A DNA stretch of 64,000 nucleotides from Lutibacter citreus (lineage in GTDB: Bacteria; Bacteroidota; Bacteroidia; Flavobacteriales; Flavobacteriaceae): the NCBI RefSeq assembly GCF_003260195.1, contig NZ_QEIH01000008.1, positions 1-64,000 of the forward strand, read 5' to 3'. A model generated the notes under the pieces. It was not told the origin of the DNA, searched no databases, and was given only the letters and a program-made list of their open reading frames with translations. The translations under genes and the position numbers were made by a program. Positions 46,408 through 56,080 of this stretch are shown piece after piece. Positions within the stretch are counted from its first letter, which is position 1; each line of letters starts with the position of its first letter.

Positions 46408-47942
46408 ATACAAAACTGAAATATATTTTTATAAGTTTCATTTTTCAATTTTCTTTTGGTCAAAAAAAAGAAGCTTTAAAAATAACTGTTTCTCCTAAAG
46501 TTGAGTATCAAACCATTCATAATTTTGGAGCTTCAGATGCTTGGACTACACAATTTGTAGGTAATTGGCCTTTAAAGAAAAAGAGCGCAATAGCCGATTT
46601 ATTATTTGGTTTAGATTTCGACTCTACAAATTCACCAAAGGGAATAGGGTTGTCGGCTTGGCGATTTAATATTGGAGCAGGAAGTTCAGAACAAGCAGAG
46701 CTAAGTGGTATTAAGGATCCTTGGAGAAGAGCGGAAGGTTTTTTACAAAATGATTTGAGTTACAATTGGAAAAGTCAATTGGGTCAACAATGGTTTTTAA
46801 AAGCAGCAAAACAAAGAGGTGTAAAAGATTTTATAGGTTTTGTAAATAGTCCTCCGGTACAATTAACTAAAAATAAAAAAGCGTATCCATCAGATCCAAA
46901 TTCATCAAATCTTTCAAAAGAAAATTATAAATCTTATGCTGTTTTTTTAGCTGAAATTGTTAATAATTTTAAGAATCGTTTAAATATTGAATTGAACTAT
47001 ATAAGTCCTTTTAATGAACCTCAATGGGATTGGGTTAAAGGAAATCAAGAAGGGTCGTCTTGGAACAATGATGAATTGGCAATGGCAACAAAAGTTATTG
47101 ATTCAGTTTTTAATAATGAAAATATTAAAACAAAGTTAGAGCTTACTGAAGCAGGATCTATTGATTACTTAACTTCAGAAAAAAATAAATTAAAAAATAG
47201 AAGTAATCAAGTAGATGCATTTTTTAATTCAGAAAGTAGTAATTATCTGGCTAATTTAAATTCTGTGGCTTTAAAATTTGCAGGACATAGCTATTTTACA
47301 ACTTGGGATATTTCAAAATTAAAAGAGGAACGAGAAAAGATAGCTCAGAAATTAAAACAATATACTAATCTGGAATATTGGATGACAGAATATTGCGTTT
47401 TAGAAAATAATGAGGAAATAAGAGGAAAGGGAAAAGATTTAGGAATGAAAACAGCGCTATATGTTTCAAGGATTATTCATTCAGACTTAACAATTGCAAA
47501 TGCAAGTGCCTGGCATTGGTGGATTGCATTAAGTGCTTATAATTATAAAGATGGATTAATTTATGTAGATAAAAACACCAATAGTGGTGATTTTGTAGAT
47601 TCTAAATTGTTGTGGGCATTGGGTAATTATTCACGGTTTATTAGACCAGAAGCGAAAAGAATAAAAGTTGATTATAAAGAATTAAATTTAATAGATAATT
47701 TAAAAAATGGACTGTTAGTTTCAGCGTATAAAAATATTGATAATAGTGTTGTGGTGGTTATTGTTAATCAACAAGAAGAAGCTGTTTCTATAGATTTATT
47801 AATAGATGATGTTCCTGCCTTTAAAGCTTTAAAAATGTTTACAACAAATAAAACTTTAAACTTAAAAAGTGTTGAAATAAAGAAAAATAAGCAATTTTTG
47901 GTTTCTGGTAAGTCTGTAAATACTTTAATTTATACAAAATAG
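46404..47942 (+). CDS. Glycoside hydrolase family 30 enzyme, possible endo-beta-1,6-galactanase
   Basis: This 512-residue protein has a signal peptide (FISFIFQFSFGQKK). It opens with the GH30 hallmark IHNFGASDAWTTQFVG and LSAWRFNIGAGSSEQ. Glu205 in ISPFNEPQWDW is the acid/base and Glu329 in EYWMTEYCVLEN the nucleophile. AWHWWIALSAYNYKDGL and a C-terminal beta domain complete it. The NFGASDAW form resembles GH30 beta-1,6-galactanases more than glucocerebrosidases, but subfamily assignment is from memory. It would cut a galactan backbone or branch. It is the last gene before IS3-type debris and a terminator. Confidence 0.88.
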   Translation: MNTKLKYIFISFIFQFSFGQKKEALKITVSPKVEYQTIHNFGASDAWTTQFVGNWPLKKKSAIADLLFGLDFDSTNSPKGIGLSAWRFNIGAGSSEQAELSGIKDPWRRAEGFLQNDLSYNWKSQLGQQWFLKAAKQRGVKDFIGFVNSPPVQLTKNKKAYPSDPNSSNLSKENYKSYAVFLAEIVNNFKNRLNIELNYISPFNEPQWDWVKGNQEGSSWNNDELAMATKVIDSVFNNENIKTKLELTEAGSIDYLTSEKNKLKNRSNQVDAFFNSESSNYLANLNSVALKFAGHSYFTTWDISKLKEEREKIAQKLKQYTNLEYWMTEYCVLENNEEIRGKGKDLGMKTALYVSRIIHSDLTIANASAWHWWIALSAYNYKDGLIYVDKNTNSGDFVDSKLLWALGNYSRFIRPEAKRIKVDYKELNLIDNLKNGLLVSAYKNIDNSVVVVIVNQQEEAVSIDLLIDDVPAFKALKMFTTNKTLNLKSVEIKKNKQFLVSGKSVNTLIYTK

Positions 47943-47997
47943 CTTATATTTTCTGTTACATATTATTAATTTACATTTTCAATATTAATCTTTATTT

Positions 47998-48060
47998 TAT
48001 CTTGTATTTCCATAAAAAAAATAGTGTTAAGAGTTACACTATATAAGAATGAGACAAACA
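47998..48060 (-). repeat. End fragment of an IS3-type element (copy A)
   Basis: About 63 bp resemble the sequence at 49440-49500, with most bases equal. On the minus strand it reads from TGTTTGTCTCATTCTTATAT inward to ATGGAAATACAAGAT, that is, the element's end and the first codons (MEIQD) of a transposase subunit gene that then loses homology. It lies right after the GH30 gene. Confidence 0.6.
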
Positions 48061-48063
48061 TTT

Positions 48064-48103
48064 AAAAAAAAGCCTAGCTAATTTTATTTAGTTAGGCTTT
48101 TTT
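48064..48103. terminator. Bidirectional terminator
   Basis: AAAAAGCCTAGCTAA and TTAGTTAGGCTTTTTT form a stem with one G-T pair around a TTTTAT loop, with A and T runs on either side. It can serve the GH30 operon on the plus strand and the hypothetical gene at 48124 on the minus strand. Confidence 0.85.
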
Positions 48104-48123
48104 AATTATTAATAGCTGTATTT

Positions 48124-48606
48124 TTATTTTTTACTTTCTAGCTTGTTATTAATCAATTTGTTCCATTTTTGTATTGATTGTAATTCTCCACTTAATTGAA
48201 AACTCTCTTCTGAATTATAAAATTCAAATAAAATATTGCTTTGATTTTTATTAATAGGAATAAAATCTAAATTTAATTGTTCAATTTCTTTATCATTATA
48301 GGAATTAGAGCTGCTATAATTTGCGAGTTTACATTTTTTAATTGTTGCAAGATCAATAAATTGCTCCTTAATTACATTTTTATTTTTTAATTGAAAGAAA
48401 ACAAAGTTTTTAGTCTCGTCTATACCAATGGCATAATTCCCACAAGTTTCGTATTGTGTTATTTCACTATCTTGTTTTTTTGCCAATTCTTTTAGCGACG
48501 ATATTAGTGCTTTTTCATTTTTTTTTCTACTTCTTGTTGTTATTACAAAGGGTATTGCACATACCGTTGTACTAATAATACCTATTAGGGCTGTTCCTAA
48601 ATCCAT
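48124..48606 (-). CDS. Hypothetical membrane-anchored protein
   Basis: This 160-residue protein is not recognised. An N-terminal membrane helix (LIGIISTTVCAIPFVITTRS) is followed by a basic turn and a soluble cytoplasmic domain with mixed alpha/beta character (YAIGIDETKNFVFFQLKNKN and LQSIQKWNKLINNKL). The layout recalls small Flavobacterial proteins of unknown function near the membrane. It lies in a 1.4-kb island bounded by IS3-type remnants within the sugar cluster and does not look related to polysaccharide use. Confidence 0.65.
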   Translation of the reverse strand: MDLGTALIGIISTTVCAIPFVITTRSRKKNEKALISSLKELAKKQDSEITQYETCGNYAIGIDETKNFVFFQLKNKNVIKEQFIDLATIKKCKLANYSSSNSYNDKEIEQLNLDFIPINKNQSNILFEFYNSEESFQLSGELQSIQKWNKLINNKLESKK

Positions 48607-48698
48607 TTTTTTAATTTTTTAATTTTAATACAATAAGTTTTTTGCGAGGTGGAAAGCCACAACGCATTTAAATAGTTTATTTTAATACCAAAAAAGTA

Positions 48699-49073
48699 TT
48701 ACCAAAAATTATGAAAAGGGAAAATAAGGTCGGATTTTCTATTTCTTATAAGTACATTTTTAAAATAGTTTTTATATTGTCTGTACTTATTTTTAAATAT
48801 TAATTCACTTGAAACTACGGTTTCCCAAAAGCTTTTGTAGTGTAAATTAAAATTAGGTGTTATATATTCTATATTTTCTGAAACTAAATTTTCAGATTGT
48901 TGTGTGTGAACAATTGGAGCTTTATATACGTTTGTATAGTACTCTTTCTGTTTCTTGTTTTGTTCAATTTTTTGAGCACTAGAATAGGCTACTGTTTTTA
49001 CAGGTGCAAAAATGCCAAAACAATAAATTGAAATGAGCAATAATACTTTTAATATTTGATGTAACTGGTTCAC
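48699..49073 (-). CDS. Hypothetical small secreted or membrane-anchored protein
   Basis: This 124-residue protein is not recognised. It has an N-terminal hydrophobic segment (ILKVLLLISIYCFGIFAPV) that may be a signal peptide or anchor, then a polar region and an aromatic and basic C-terminus (FKNKYRQYKNYFKNVLIRN). It shares the island between IS3-type remnants with the gene at 48124 on the same strand, 92 bp apart. Confidence 0.55.
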   Translation of the reverse strand: MNQLHQILKVLLLISIYCFGIFAPVKTVAYSSAQKIEQNKKQKEYYTNVYKAPIVHTQQSENLVSENIEYITPNFNLHYKSFWETVVSSELIFKNKYRQYKNYFKNVLIRNRKSDLIFPFHNFW

Positions 49074-49269
49074 CTTTAATTTAATTTTTTTTATAAAGTA
49101 ATTATTTACTTCTAAAAAAATTGATAATTATTAATCTATAAAATTCGTGTAAAAAAAATCAACAAATAAAAATATTTCAATTTTTTAATTGCTGTTTACT
49201 TTTTTTTCGAGAGCAAAATTAGTTTTTTTATTAATTATTATAATTAAAATTATTATTTATTTTTAGGTT

Positions 49270-49500
49270 CTAATTAATATTTTTTTCAATTAATATAATT
49301 AGTTTAATAATTTCATTATTATCAACTCCATATTTATCTGGCGCTCTTGCTATATTTAATAATCTTTGTTCAATTTCTTCAATTATTTTAAGTTTTAAAC
49401 TTAAACTATAATCTTTTTGTGTTCGCTTTCTTTAATTTTAATCTTGTATTTTCATAAATAAGTTGTGTTAAGTGTTAAACTATATTAAGATTAGACAAAT
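49270..49500 (-). mobile_element. IS3-type element remnant with broken orfA (copy B)
   Basis: On the minus strand, from 49455, the translation is MKIQD, stop, N, stop, RKRTQKDYSLSLKLKIIEEI, the N-terminus of an IS3-family OrfA (compare KRTQRDYSLSFKL). Both stops are TAA where Lys AAA is expected. After about 30 codons the sequence (LLNIARAPDKYGVDNNEIIK) no longer fits OrfA, so an internal deletion or fusion has occurred. The outer part (to 49500) repeats the fragment at 47998-48060. The rest of the 49,074-49,850 interval has only the susC regulatory region. Confidence 0.6.
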
Positions 49501-49701
49501 ACCTTAAAAAAAGAACTCATAATTATATTTAAATAAGATTTTCATGCTTTTCAAATACTAGAGATATACAATATTATAATAAAATAAAAACATTAGTTTT
49601 TATTTTATTGAATGATATGGTAAAAGATTAAAAGTATTTTAATAGTTAAATTAAATTTTCTGTAATTATATAGATTTAGAATGTTTTAATAGATGTAAAA
49701 T

Positions 49702-49746
49702 TGTTGCAGAGGGTTTAATATTTGTTAATTATTGCAATTTGCAACA
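49702..49746. promoter_or_regulatory. Candidate HTCS operator, site 2 (upstream of susC)
   Basis: TGTTGCAG (49702-49709) and TTGCAACA (49739-49746) form inverted arms (7 of 8 complementary) with 29 bp between them, the same geometry as the site beside the HTCS. It ends 43 bp before the candidate susC -7 element, a proper place for an activator. Confidence 0.65.
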
Positions 49747-49788
49747 TAAGTACCCCTTTTTAGAGAACCTTACTTGTTATTTATCTTC

Positions 49789-49796
49789 TAAATTTG
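49789..49796 (+). promoter_or_regulatory. Candidate -7 element of susC
   Basis: TAAATTTG fits TAnnTTTG and lies 54 bp before the susC start. No TTG lies at the consensus -33 distance, which fits a promoter that depends on an activator such as the HTCS. Confidence 0.5.
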
Positions 49797-49850
49797 TTTT
49801 AATCATTTGTTATAATGATGCAACCAAACTATAAATAAATATTAAGTAGT

Positions 49851-52800
49851 ATGAAATTAAAACTAAGTATTTTATTACTGTTATGTTGTGGTTTTATGTC
49901 CTTAAAGGCACAAACAATCATTTCAGGAACAGTTACAGACAACACAAACCAGCCTTTACCAGGAGTTAACGTTTTGGTGAAAGGAACAAATCGGGGAGCA
50001 AGTTCCGATTTTAACGGGAATTATTCTATTGAAGTTTCTAAAGGAGAAACTTTACAATTTTCATATGTTGGATTTGTTATCCAAGATATTTTAATTGGTA
50101 ATCAAAAGGTATTGAATGTTACCTTAAAAGGAGATTCACAACAATTAGATGAAATTGTGGTAATTGGGTACGGAACTACATCTAAAAAAGATTTGGTTTC
50201 TTCAGTTTCCTCTGTGAAATCAGATGTTTTAGAGAATCAACCAGTTGCAAGATTAGATCAAGCATTGCAAGGTAGAGCAACAGGTGTTTCAGTAACATCT
50301 AATAGTGGTGATCCTGGTTCAGGTTCAACTATTAGAATTAGAGGTACAAGTTCAATAAATGGAAATAACAACCCATTATACGTTGTTGATGGATTTATTG
50401 TTGGAACTGGATTTAACTTAAACACTTTAAACGTAAACGACATTAAATCTGTTGAGGTTTTAAAAGATGCTACTGCATTGGCGATTTATGGAACCAGAGG
50501 TGCTTCAGGGGTTATTTTAGTTACAACTAAAAATGGTACTGAAGTTTCAAAAGGAAAACCAAAAATTAGTTTAAACCATTATAACAGTATTCAAGAAGTA
50601 GCTAATGAAATTGATATTGTAAACGGACAAGATTATGTAAATTATATTAATGAAGCAGGTCAATTTAATCCAAATTTAAATAACGGATTTGGGGGTACAG
50701 ATGCTAGTTTACCATTATTGTTTGATGAGCCAGGAGTTGTTGAAACAACTGATTGGCTAGATCTTGTTTCTCAAACGGGTCATGTAATGAATACTGATTT
50801 ATCAGTAATGGGTAATTCAGAAAATTCAAATTATTATATTTCTTTAAATCATTTTGATCAAGAAGGGATTTTAAAAGGTTCTGGTTTAGAAAGAGTTACT
50901 TTTAGAACTAATATTGATGTAAAACTTTCTGACAAGTTTAAAATGGGAATTCGGTTAAATGCTACTCATTATAAAAAAGAGAATAATAAAGTAAATTATT
51001 CAAATATTGTTGATCAAGTTTTACCAATAAGAACTGTGTATGATGCAAATGGGAATTATACAGGAATTAATCCAATAAGTTCAGCAACTGAGCGAAATCC
51101 TGAAGCGGATATTCAATTAAGAGTTGACCATGATTTAATAACAAAACTTGTTTCTAATGCATACTTTGAGTATGAGTTATTTGAAAACTTTAAATTAAAA
51201 TCAACTATTGGTGCTGAATTAACACATGCTAAATACAACGATTATCTTCCTGGAACTTTACCAGATAGAGTAATTAGTAAAGGTGGTACAGGATATGGTA
51301 AAGTAGCAACAAACTTTGCTAAAAGTGTTTTGAACGAAAATACATTTACTTATGATCTAGATTTAGATGATCATTCTGTTAAATTATTAGGAGGATTTAC
51401 TTGGCAAAAAGACAATAATGAAAGTACAGTTTCAGAAGCTGATGGTTTCCCTAATGATGCGGTATCATTTAATAACCTGTCTTTAGGAGATGCAGAACTT
51501 TATTTTGCTAATTCAGGATATAGCCAAAGAACTTTAACTTCATTTTTAAGTAGGGTAAATTATGGTTATAAAAGTAAATATCTTTTAACATTAGTTGGTA
51601 GATATGATGGTTCTTCAGTTTTTGAAGAAGGAAATAAATATGCATTTTTCCCTTCAGTAGGTGCTGCTTGGAATGTTACTGAAGAAAGTTTTATGGAAAA
51701 TGTTGATGTTATTAATAAATTAAAAGTTAGAGGTAGTTACGGTATTGTTGGAGAACAAGGTGTAAACCCTTATAACTCTATTGCAACATACAATAACACA
51801 ATAAATATTTTTAATGATAATGTTGTAAATGCGGTTCAATTAGGATCTGTACCAAGTGATGGATTAAAGTGGGAAACTACTAAACAGTTAGACCTTGGTT
51901 TTGAAGTAAGTCTTTTAGATGATAGAATTTCATTTGAAGCAGATTATTATAACAAAACTACAGAAGATTTATTATTAGCTAAAGCTTTATCAGCTCAAGC
52001 GGGTGGTGGAACTCAATTACAAAATGTAGGTTCTGTAAGAAATAGTGGATTTGAGTTTTCATTAAACACTATTAATATTGAGAAAAAAGATTTTTCGTGG
52101 AATTCAACATTAACAATTTCAACAAATAAAAGTGAAGTTATAGAATTAGATGGTAGAGATTATATTGATTTGCAATCTACGGGTAATCAAGGTGGTACTT
52201 CAGCAAGACTGATTGTTGGTGAATCTATGCCTGTATTTGTTGGTCTTAATTATTTAGGTACCTATAAAACGGCAGAAGAAATAACTGCAGATGGAAGAGA
52301 AGGAATGTCATTTATTGGTGGTCCAAGATTTGAAAATTTAGATGATAACCCTACTTGGAATGATGAAGACGCAACTATAATTGGTAGCCCTGAGCCAGAT
52401 TTTTATGGAGGTTTTAGAAATACATTTACATATAAAGGACTTTCCTTAGATGTCTTTTTTCAAGGTCAATATGGAAGTGATATATTTAATATAAGAACTC
52501 AAACTTCATATTACGGTAGAGGTGAAAAGAATTTAGATTCAAGAGTCTTAGATCGTTGGCAAGAAGGAGTTAATGAAAGTTCAGATGTTCCAAGAGCTGG
52601 AGCTTCTACAAGTTTATTTAATCCAAATAGTACTGTTAATATTGAAGATGGTTCATTTTTAAGATTAAAAACTACTACTTTAAATTATAATCTTCCATTG
52701 GAGAAATTAGGATGGAATGATACCTTCAGTGCATTTAATGTTTATGTTACAGGTTCTAATTTATTTTTAATCTCTAAGTTTAAATTAGGAGATCCAGAAA

Positions 52801-52910
52801 CAAATAATTTTAGCTCAGGTAGTGGTTTTGGATCAGTATCTCAAGGTTTTGCTGGTGGAACTTACCCGTATGCAAAGTCTGTTACATTAGGATTAAAAAT
52901 GGAATTTTAA
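49851..52910 (+). CDS. susC: SusC/RagA family TonB-linked outer membrane protein
   Basis: This 1019-residue protein has a signal peptide (cleavage near SLKAQTIIS). A CarboxypepD_reg-like domain (about residues 24-100: SGTVTDNTNQPLPGVNVLVK) precedes the TonB box and plug (LDEIVVIGYGTTSKKDLVSS; then RIRGTSSINGNNNPLYVVDG), and the remainder is a 22-strand barrel typical of the family. It imports oligosaccharides across the outer membrane using TonB energy. With the SusD protein 12 bp downstream it forms the uptake complex of this locus. It has its own upstream regulatory region with a putative HTCS site. Confidence 0.96.
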   Translation: MKLKLSILLLLCCGFMSLKAQTIISGTVTDNTNQPLPGVNVLVKGTNRGASSDFNGNYSIEVSKGETLQFSYVGFVIQDILIGNQKVLNVTLKGDSQQLDEIVVIGYGTTSKKDLVSSVSSVKSDVLENQPVARLDQALQGRATGVSVTSNSGDPGSGSTIRIRGTSSINGNNNPLYVVDGFIVGTGFNLNTLNVNDIKSVEVLKDATALAIYGTRGASGVILVTTKNGTEVSKGKPKISLNHYNSIQEVANEIDIVNGQDYVNYINEAGQFNPNLNNGFGGTDASLPLLFDEPGVVETTDWLDLVSQTGHVMNTDLSVMGNSENSNYYISLNHFDQEGILKGSGLERVTFRTNIDVKLSDKFKMGIRLNATHYKKENNKVNYSNIVDQVLPIRTVYDANGNYTGINPISSATERNPEADIQLRVDHDLITKLVSNAYFEYELFENFKLKSTIGAELTHAKYNDYLPGTLPDRVISKGGTGYGKVATNFAKSVLNENTFTYDLDLDDHSVKLLGGFTWQKDNNESTVSEADGFPNDAVSFNNLSLGDAELYFANSGYSQRTLTSFLSRVNYGYKSKYLLTLVGRYDGSSVFEEGNKYAFFPSVGAAWNVTEESFMENVDVINKLKVRGSYGIVGEQGVNPYNSIATYNNTINIFNDNVVNAVQLGSVPSDGLKWETTKQLDLGFEVSLLDDRISFEADYYNKTTEDLLLAKALSAQAGGGTQLQNVGSVRNSGFEFSLNTINIEKKDFSWNSTLTISTNKSEVIELDGRDYIDLQSTGNQGGTSARLIVGESMPVFVGLNYLGTYKTAEEITADGREGMSFIGGPRFENLDDNPTWNDEDATIIGSPEPDFYGGFRNTFTYKGLSLDVFFQGQYGSDIFNIRTQTSYYGRGEKNLDSRVLDRWQEGVNESSDVPRAGASTSLFNPNSTVNIEDGSFLRLKTTTLNYNLPLEKLGWNDTFSAFNVYVTGSNLFLISKFKLGDPETNNFSSGSGFGSVSQGFAGGTYPYAKSVTLGLKMEF

Positions 52911-52922
52911 AAAAATAATAAA

Positions 52923-54500
52923 ATGAAAAACATACTAAAAAATAAAGTAGTCCTAGTATTATTAGGTTTATTTGCTATAATTTCATGTGATGAATATTTA
53001 GAAGAAGATTTGAGGGATGCAATTACTCCTGAGAACTTTTATAATAATGACAAAGAGGCTGAATTAGCTGTAAACGGAATTTATAGAATATTCCATGATA
53101 ATAATTTATATAGACAAAGAGGATTAGATAATTATTATACACATGGTGCTGATGTAGTTGGACCAAATAGAAATGTAAACGGATCTATTCACAATTATTT
53201 AATTGCAGAAGGTGTAGCCGACGGAAACGGTACCTGGGCTCAATTATATGAAGTAGTAAATGGAACAACTGAATTTTTGGCAAATATTGATGGTAATGAA
53301 AAACTAACTGAAGCCAATAAAAACCAAGCAGTAGGAGAGTTGTTATTTTTAAGAGCCTTAGCTTTTTACCATTTAACAAATTTATGGGGAGATGTTCCTT
53401 ATTTTAGAGAAATGTTAAATCCTATAGAAGCAGGAGAATTAGGTAGATATGATAAAGATTTAATTAGAACCGATATGAAAGATGATTTAACAAGAGCTAT
53501 ATCTTTGTTACCATCATCATACAGCGGTTCAGATTTAGGAAGAGCAACAAAATGGGCTGCATATGCTTTAAAAGCAAAGTTTCATTTATTTGACAAAGAA
53601 TGGGCGTTAGCTAAAAGTGCTTGTGATGAAATTATTAATAATTCACCACACACTTTATTAGATAATTATGCAGATGTTTTTAACCAATTAGATCCTACAA
53701 ATGCAATAAATAACGAACATATATTTATTATTGATTTTAAAGCAGATGAGCTTGCTACAACAAGAACTGATGATTATAATCCTCGAATAAGAGATGAACC
53801 TTCAAATAGAAATGGTAATGCTGTAGACGAGTTTGGAAACCCAGTTCTTAAAGCAAATGGTACACAAATGAAACGTTGGGAATATTTTCAAAGTTTAATG
53901 TTAGAACAAGAAGAAGATATGCAAGGGTATGGTTGGTCTGTACCTTTACCTGAAATAGCTGACAGAAACAATTGGCAAGAAGGAGATTTACGTTATGACG
54001 CTTCTATTGTAACCGAATATTTAGGTTTTCAACTTGCATTCCCATATTACAGAAAAAACTGGAATTTAGATCAAGTTAACTCACTAAGAGGAAATCACCA
54101 TGAAAACTATATTGTTTTCCGTTTGGCAGATATTTATTTAATGGCTGCTGAGGCAGAAAATGAAATGAATGGACCTGCAAATGCATATGCATACGTAAAT
54201 AAAGTTCGTGAAAGAGCTTTTGATCCTGATCAACCTTGGAGTGGAATGTCTCAAACTGAGTTTAGAGAAGCTATGTATTCTGAAAGAAAATTTGAACTTG
54301 CTGCCGAAGGACACAGAAAAATGGATTTAATTAGATGGGGAATATTGTTAGACGTAGTTAAGTCTACAGTTCACAGAAATTGGAATAATCCAGCGGCAAA
54401 TATTCAACCGTATCATGTGTTACTTCCAATACCACAAGCGCAAATATTGCTAAATGAAAATTTATTAACATCAGATCCTTCAAATAACGGTTACCGTTAA
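52923..54500 (+). CDS. susD: RagB/SusD family surface glycan-binding lipoprotein
   Basis: This 525-residue protein has a lipoprotein signal (LLGLFAIISCDEYLEED) and the SusD fold: N-terminal TPR-like helices (ELLFLRALAFYHLTNLWGDV), the insertion with LDPTNAINNEHIFIIDFKAD and the C-terminal RLADIYLMAAEAENEMNGPA and ERKFELAAEGHRKMDLIRWG motifs. It covers the SusC barrel at the cell surface and binds the incoming glycan. A terminator follows it, so the genes behind may be expressed at a lower level. Confidence 0.96.
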   Translation: MKNILKNKVVLVLLGLFAIISCDEYLEEDLRDAITPENFYNNDKEAELAVNGIYRIFHDNNLYRQRGLDNYYTHGADVVGPNRNVNGSIHNYLIAEGVADGNGTWAQLYEVVNGTTEFLANIDGNEKLTEANKNQAVGELLFLRALAFYHLTNLWGDVPYFREMLNPIEAGELGRYDKDLIRTDMKDDLTRAISLLPSSYSGSDLGRATKWAAYALKAKFHLFDKEWALAKSACDEIINNSPHTLLDNYADVFNQLDPTNAINNEHIFIIDFKADELATTRTDDYNPRIRDEPSNRNGNAVDEFGNPVLKANGTQMKRWEYFQSLMLEQEEDMQGYGWSVPLPEIADRNNWQEGDLRYDASIVTEYLGFQLAFPYYRKNWNLDQVNSLRGNHHENYIVFRLADIYLMAAEAENEMNGPANAYAYVNKVRERAFDPDQPWSGMSQTEFREAMYSERKFELAAEGHRKMDLIRWGILLDVVKSTVHRNWNNPAANIQPYHVLLPIPQAQILLNENLLTSDPSNNGYR

Positions 54501-54514
54501 AATACCAATAATTT

Positions 54515-54554
54515 AAAGTCAGGGTGTAAATGTTAATTGCACTCTGGCTTTTTT
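54515..54554 (+). terminator. Terminator after susD
   Basis: AAAGTCAGGGTG and CACTCTGGCTTT pair over 12 bp with two G-T pairs, followed by TTT. It lies 14 bp after susD and 15 bp before the next sulfatase gene; it may act as partial attenuator. Confidence 0.8.
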
Positions 54555-54568
54555 AAAATATTCTATTT

Positions 54569-56047
54569 ATGAAAAGATTACTGCTTTTTACACCCTTTTT
54601 ATGTTTTTTAATTAGCGTTGTTTCTTGTTCTAATAAGAAAGAAAAAGATACAGATTTAATTACAGTACAAAAGAGTTCAAACAAACCTAACATCATTTAT
54701 ATTCTTGCTGATGATTTAGGTTACGGAGATTTAAGTTCCTACGGGCAAGAAAAATTTACAACACCAAACATTGATAAACTGGCCTCTGAAGGTTTAGTTT
54801 TTACACAACATTATGCAGGTAATACTGTATGCGCACCATCAAGGTCTGCGTTATTAACTGGAATGCATACAGGTCATACGCCTGTAAGAGGAAATAAAGA
54901 AATTCAACCAGAAGGACAATATCCAATACCTGCAGATACTTATACTATGGCAGAAGCTCTTAAAAAAGGAGGTTATGTAACAGGAGCATTTGGAAAATGG
55001 GGATTAGGTTACCCTGGTTCCGAAGGAGACCCTGTATATCAAGGTTTTGATACTTTCTACGGATATAATTGCCAACGTTTAGGGCATAATTATTATCCTT
55101 TTCACTTATGGTCTAATAGAGATTCTATTGTTTTAAGTGGTAACAAAGGACACCTAAAGGAGCAATACGCTCCAAATTTAATTCAAGAAAAAGCTATTGA
55201 ATTTTTAGAGAAAAATAAAGACACTACATTCTTTTTGTATGTACCAACTATAATTCCTCATGCAGAATTAGTTGCGCCAGATTCAATAATGAATAAATAC
55301 AAAGGTAAATACCTTCCTGAAACAAAATATGAAGGAGTTGATGGAGGGCCAGATTACAGACTTGGTTTTTATGAGTCTCAAGATGAACCACATGCCGCTT
55401 TTGCTGCTATGATTGACGTAATGGATACTCAAGTGGGAGAAATCATGAAAAAAGTTAAAGAACTGGGAATTGAAGACAATACAATTTTAGTATTTGCCTC
55501 AGATAATGGCCCACATACTGAAGGTGGTGCAGACCCAGATTATTTTAAGAGTAGCGGACCTTTTAAAGGAACAAAAAGAGATTTATACGAAGGAGGTATT
55601 CGTGTTCCAATGATTGTTAAATGGCCTGGAAAAATTAAAGCAGGAACAAAAACAGATTTAGTTTCAGCTTTTTGGGATGTGTTTCCAACATTTTCAGAAA
55701 TAGCAGAAATACCTGTACCAGATAATTTAGATGGTATTTCATTTTTACCAACATTGTTAAATAAACCTGAAGAACAAAAACAACACGAATATTTATATTG
55801 GGAATTTCACGAAAAAGGAGGAAGACAAGCAGTTAGAAAAGGGAATTGGAAAGCCGTTAAGTACAATGTTTTAAAACATCCAAATGCTCCTATAGAATTA
55901 TATGATCTTTCAAAAGATGAAGGGGAAACAAATAATATTGCAAGTAAACATCCCGAAATAGTTAAAGAAATGGAGCTTATTTTAAAAGAAGCGAGAACTC
56001 CTTCAGATGTTTTTACATTTAGTCAAAGTACTTTTGTAGCAGATTAA
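54569..56047 (+). CDS. Formylglycine-dependent sulfatase (S1 family)
   Basis: This 492-residue protein has a lipoprotein signal (LISVVSCSNKK). It has the motifs PNIIYILADDLGYGDLSSYG, C88-A-P-S-R followed by SALLTGMHTGHTPVRGN, FGKWGLGYPGSEGDP, VPTIIPHAEL and ASDNGPHTEGG. The GKWGLG and RGNKE features recall the arylsulfatase-A branch that acts on galactose or fucose sulfates, but the subfamily cannot be fixed by eye. It lies just behind the susD terminator and before a GH30-like gene. Confidence 0.93.
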   Translation: MKRLLLFTPFLCFLISVVSCSNKKEKDTDLITVQKSSNKPNIIYILADDLGYGDLSSYGQEKFTTPNIDKLASEGLVFTQHYAGNTVCAPSRSALLTGMHTGHTPVRGNKEIQPEGQYPIPADTYTMAEALKKGGYVTGAFGKWGLGYPGSEGDPVYQGFDTFYGYNCQRLGHNYYPFHLWSNRDSIVLSGNKGHLKEQYAPNLIQEKAIEFLEKNKDTTFFLYVPTIIPHAELVAPDSIMNKYKGKYLPETKYEGVDGGPDYRLGFYESQDEPHAAFAAMIDVMDTQVGEIMKKVKELGIEDNTILVFASDNGPHTEGGADPDYFKSSGPFKGTKRDLYEGGIRVPMIVKWPGKIKAGTKTDLVSAFWDVFPTFSEIAEIPVPDNLDGISFLPTLLNKPEEQKQHEYLYWEFHEKGGRQAVRKGNWKAVKYNVLKHPNAPIELYDLSKDEGETNNIASKHPEIVKEMELILKEARTPSDVFTFSQSTFVAD

Positions 56048-56080
56048 TAAAAGAATATTGTGATTATAAATTTAATATCA

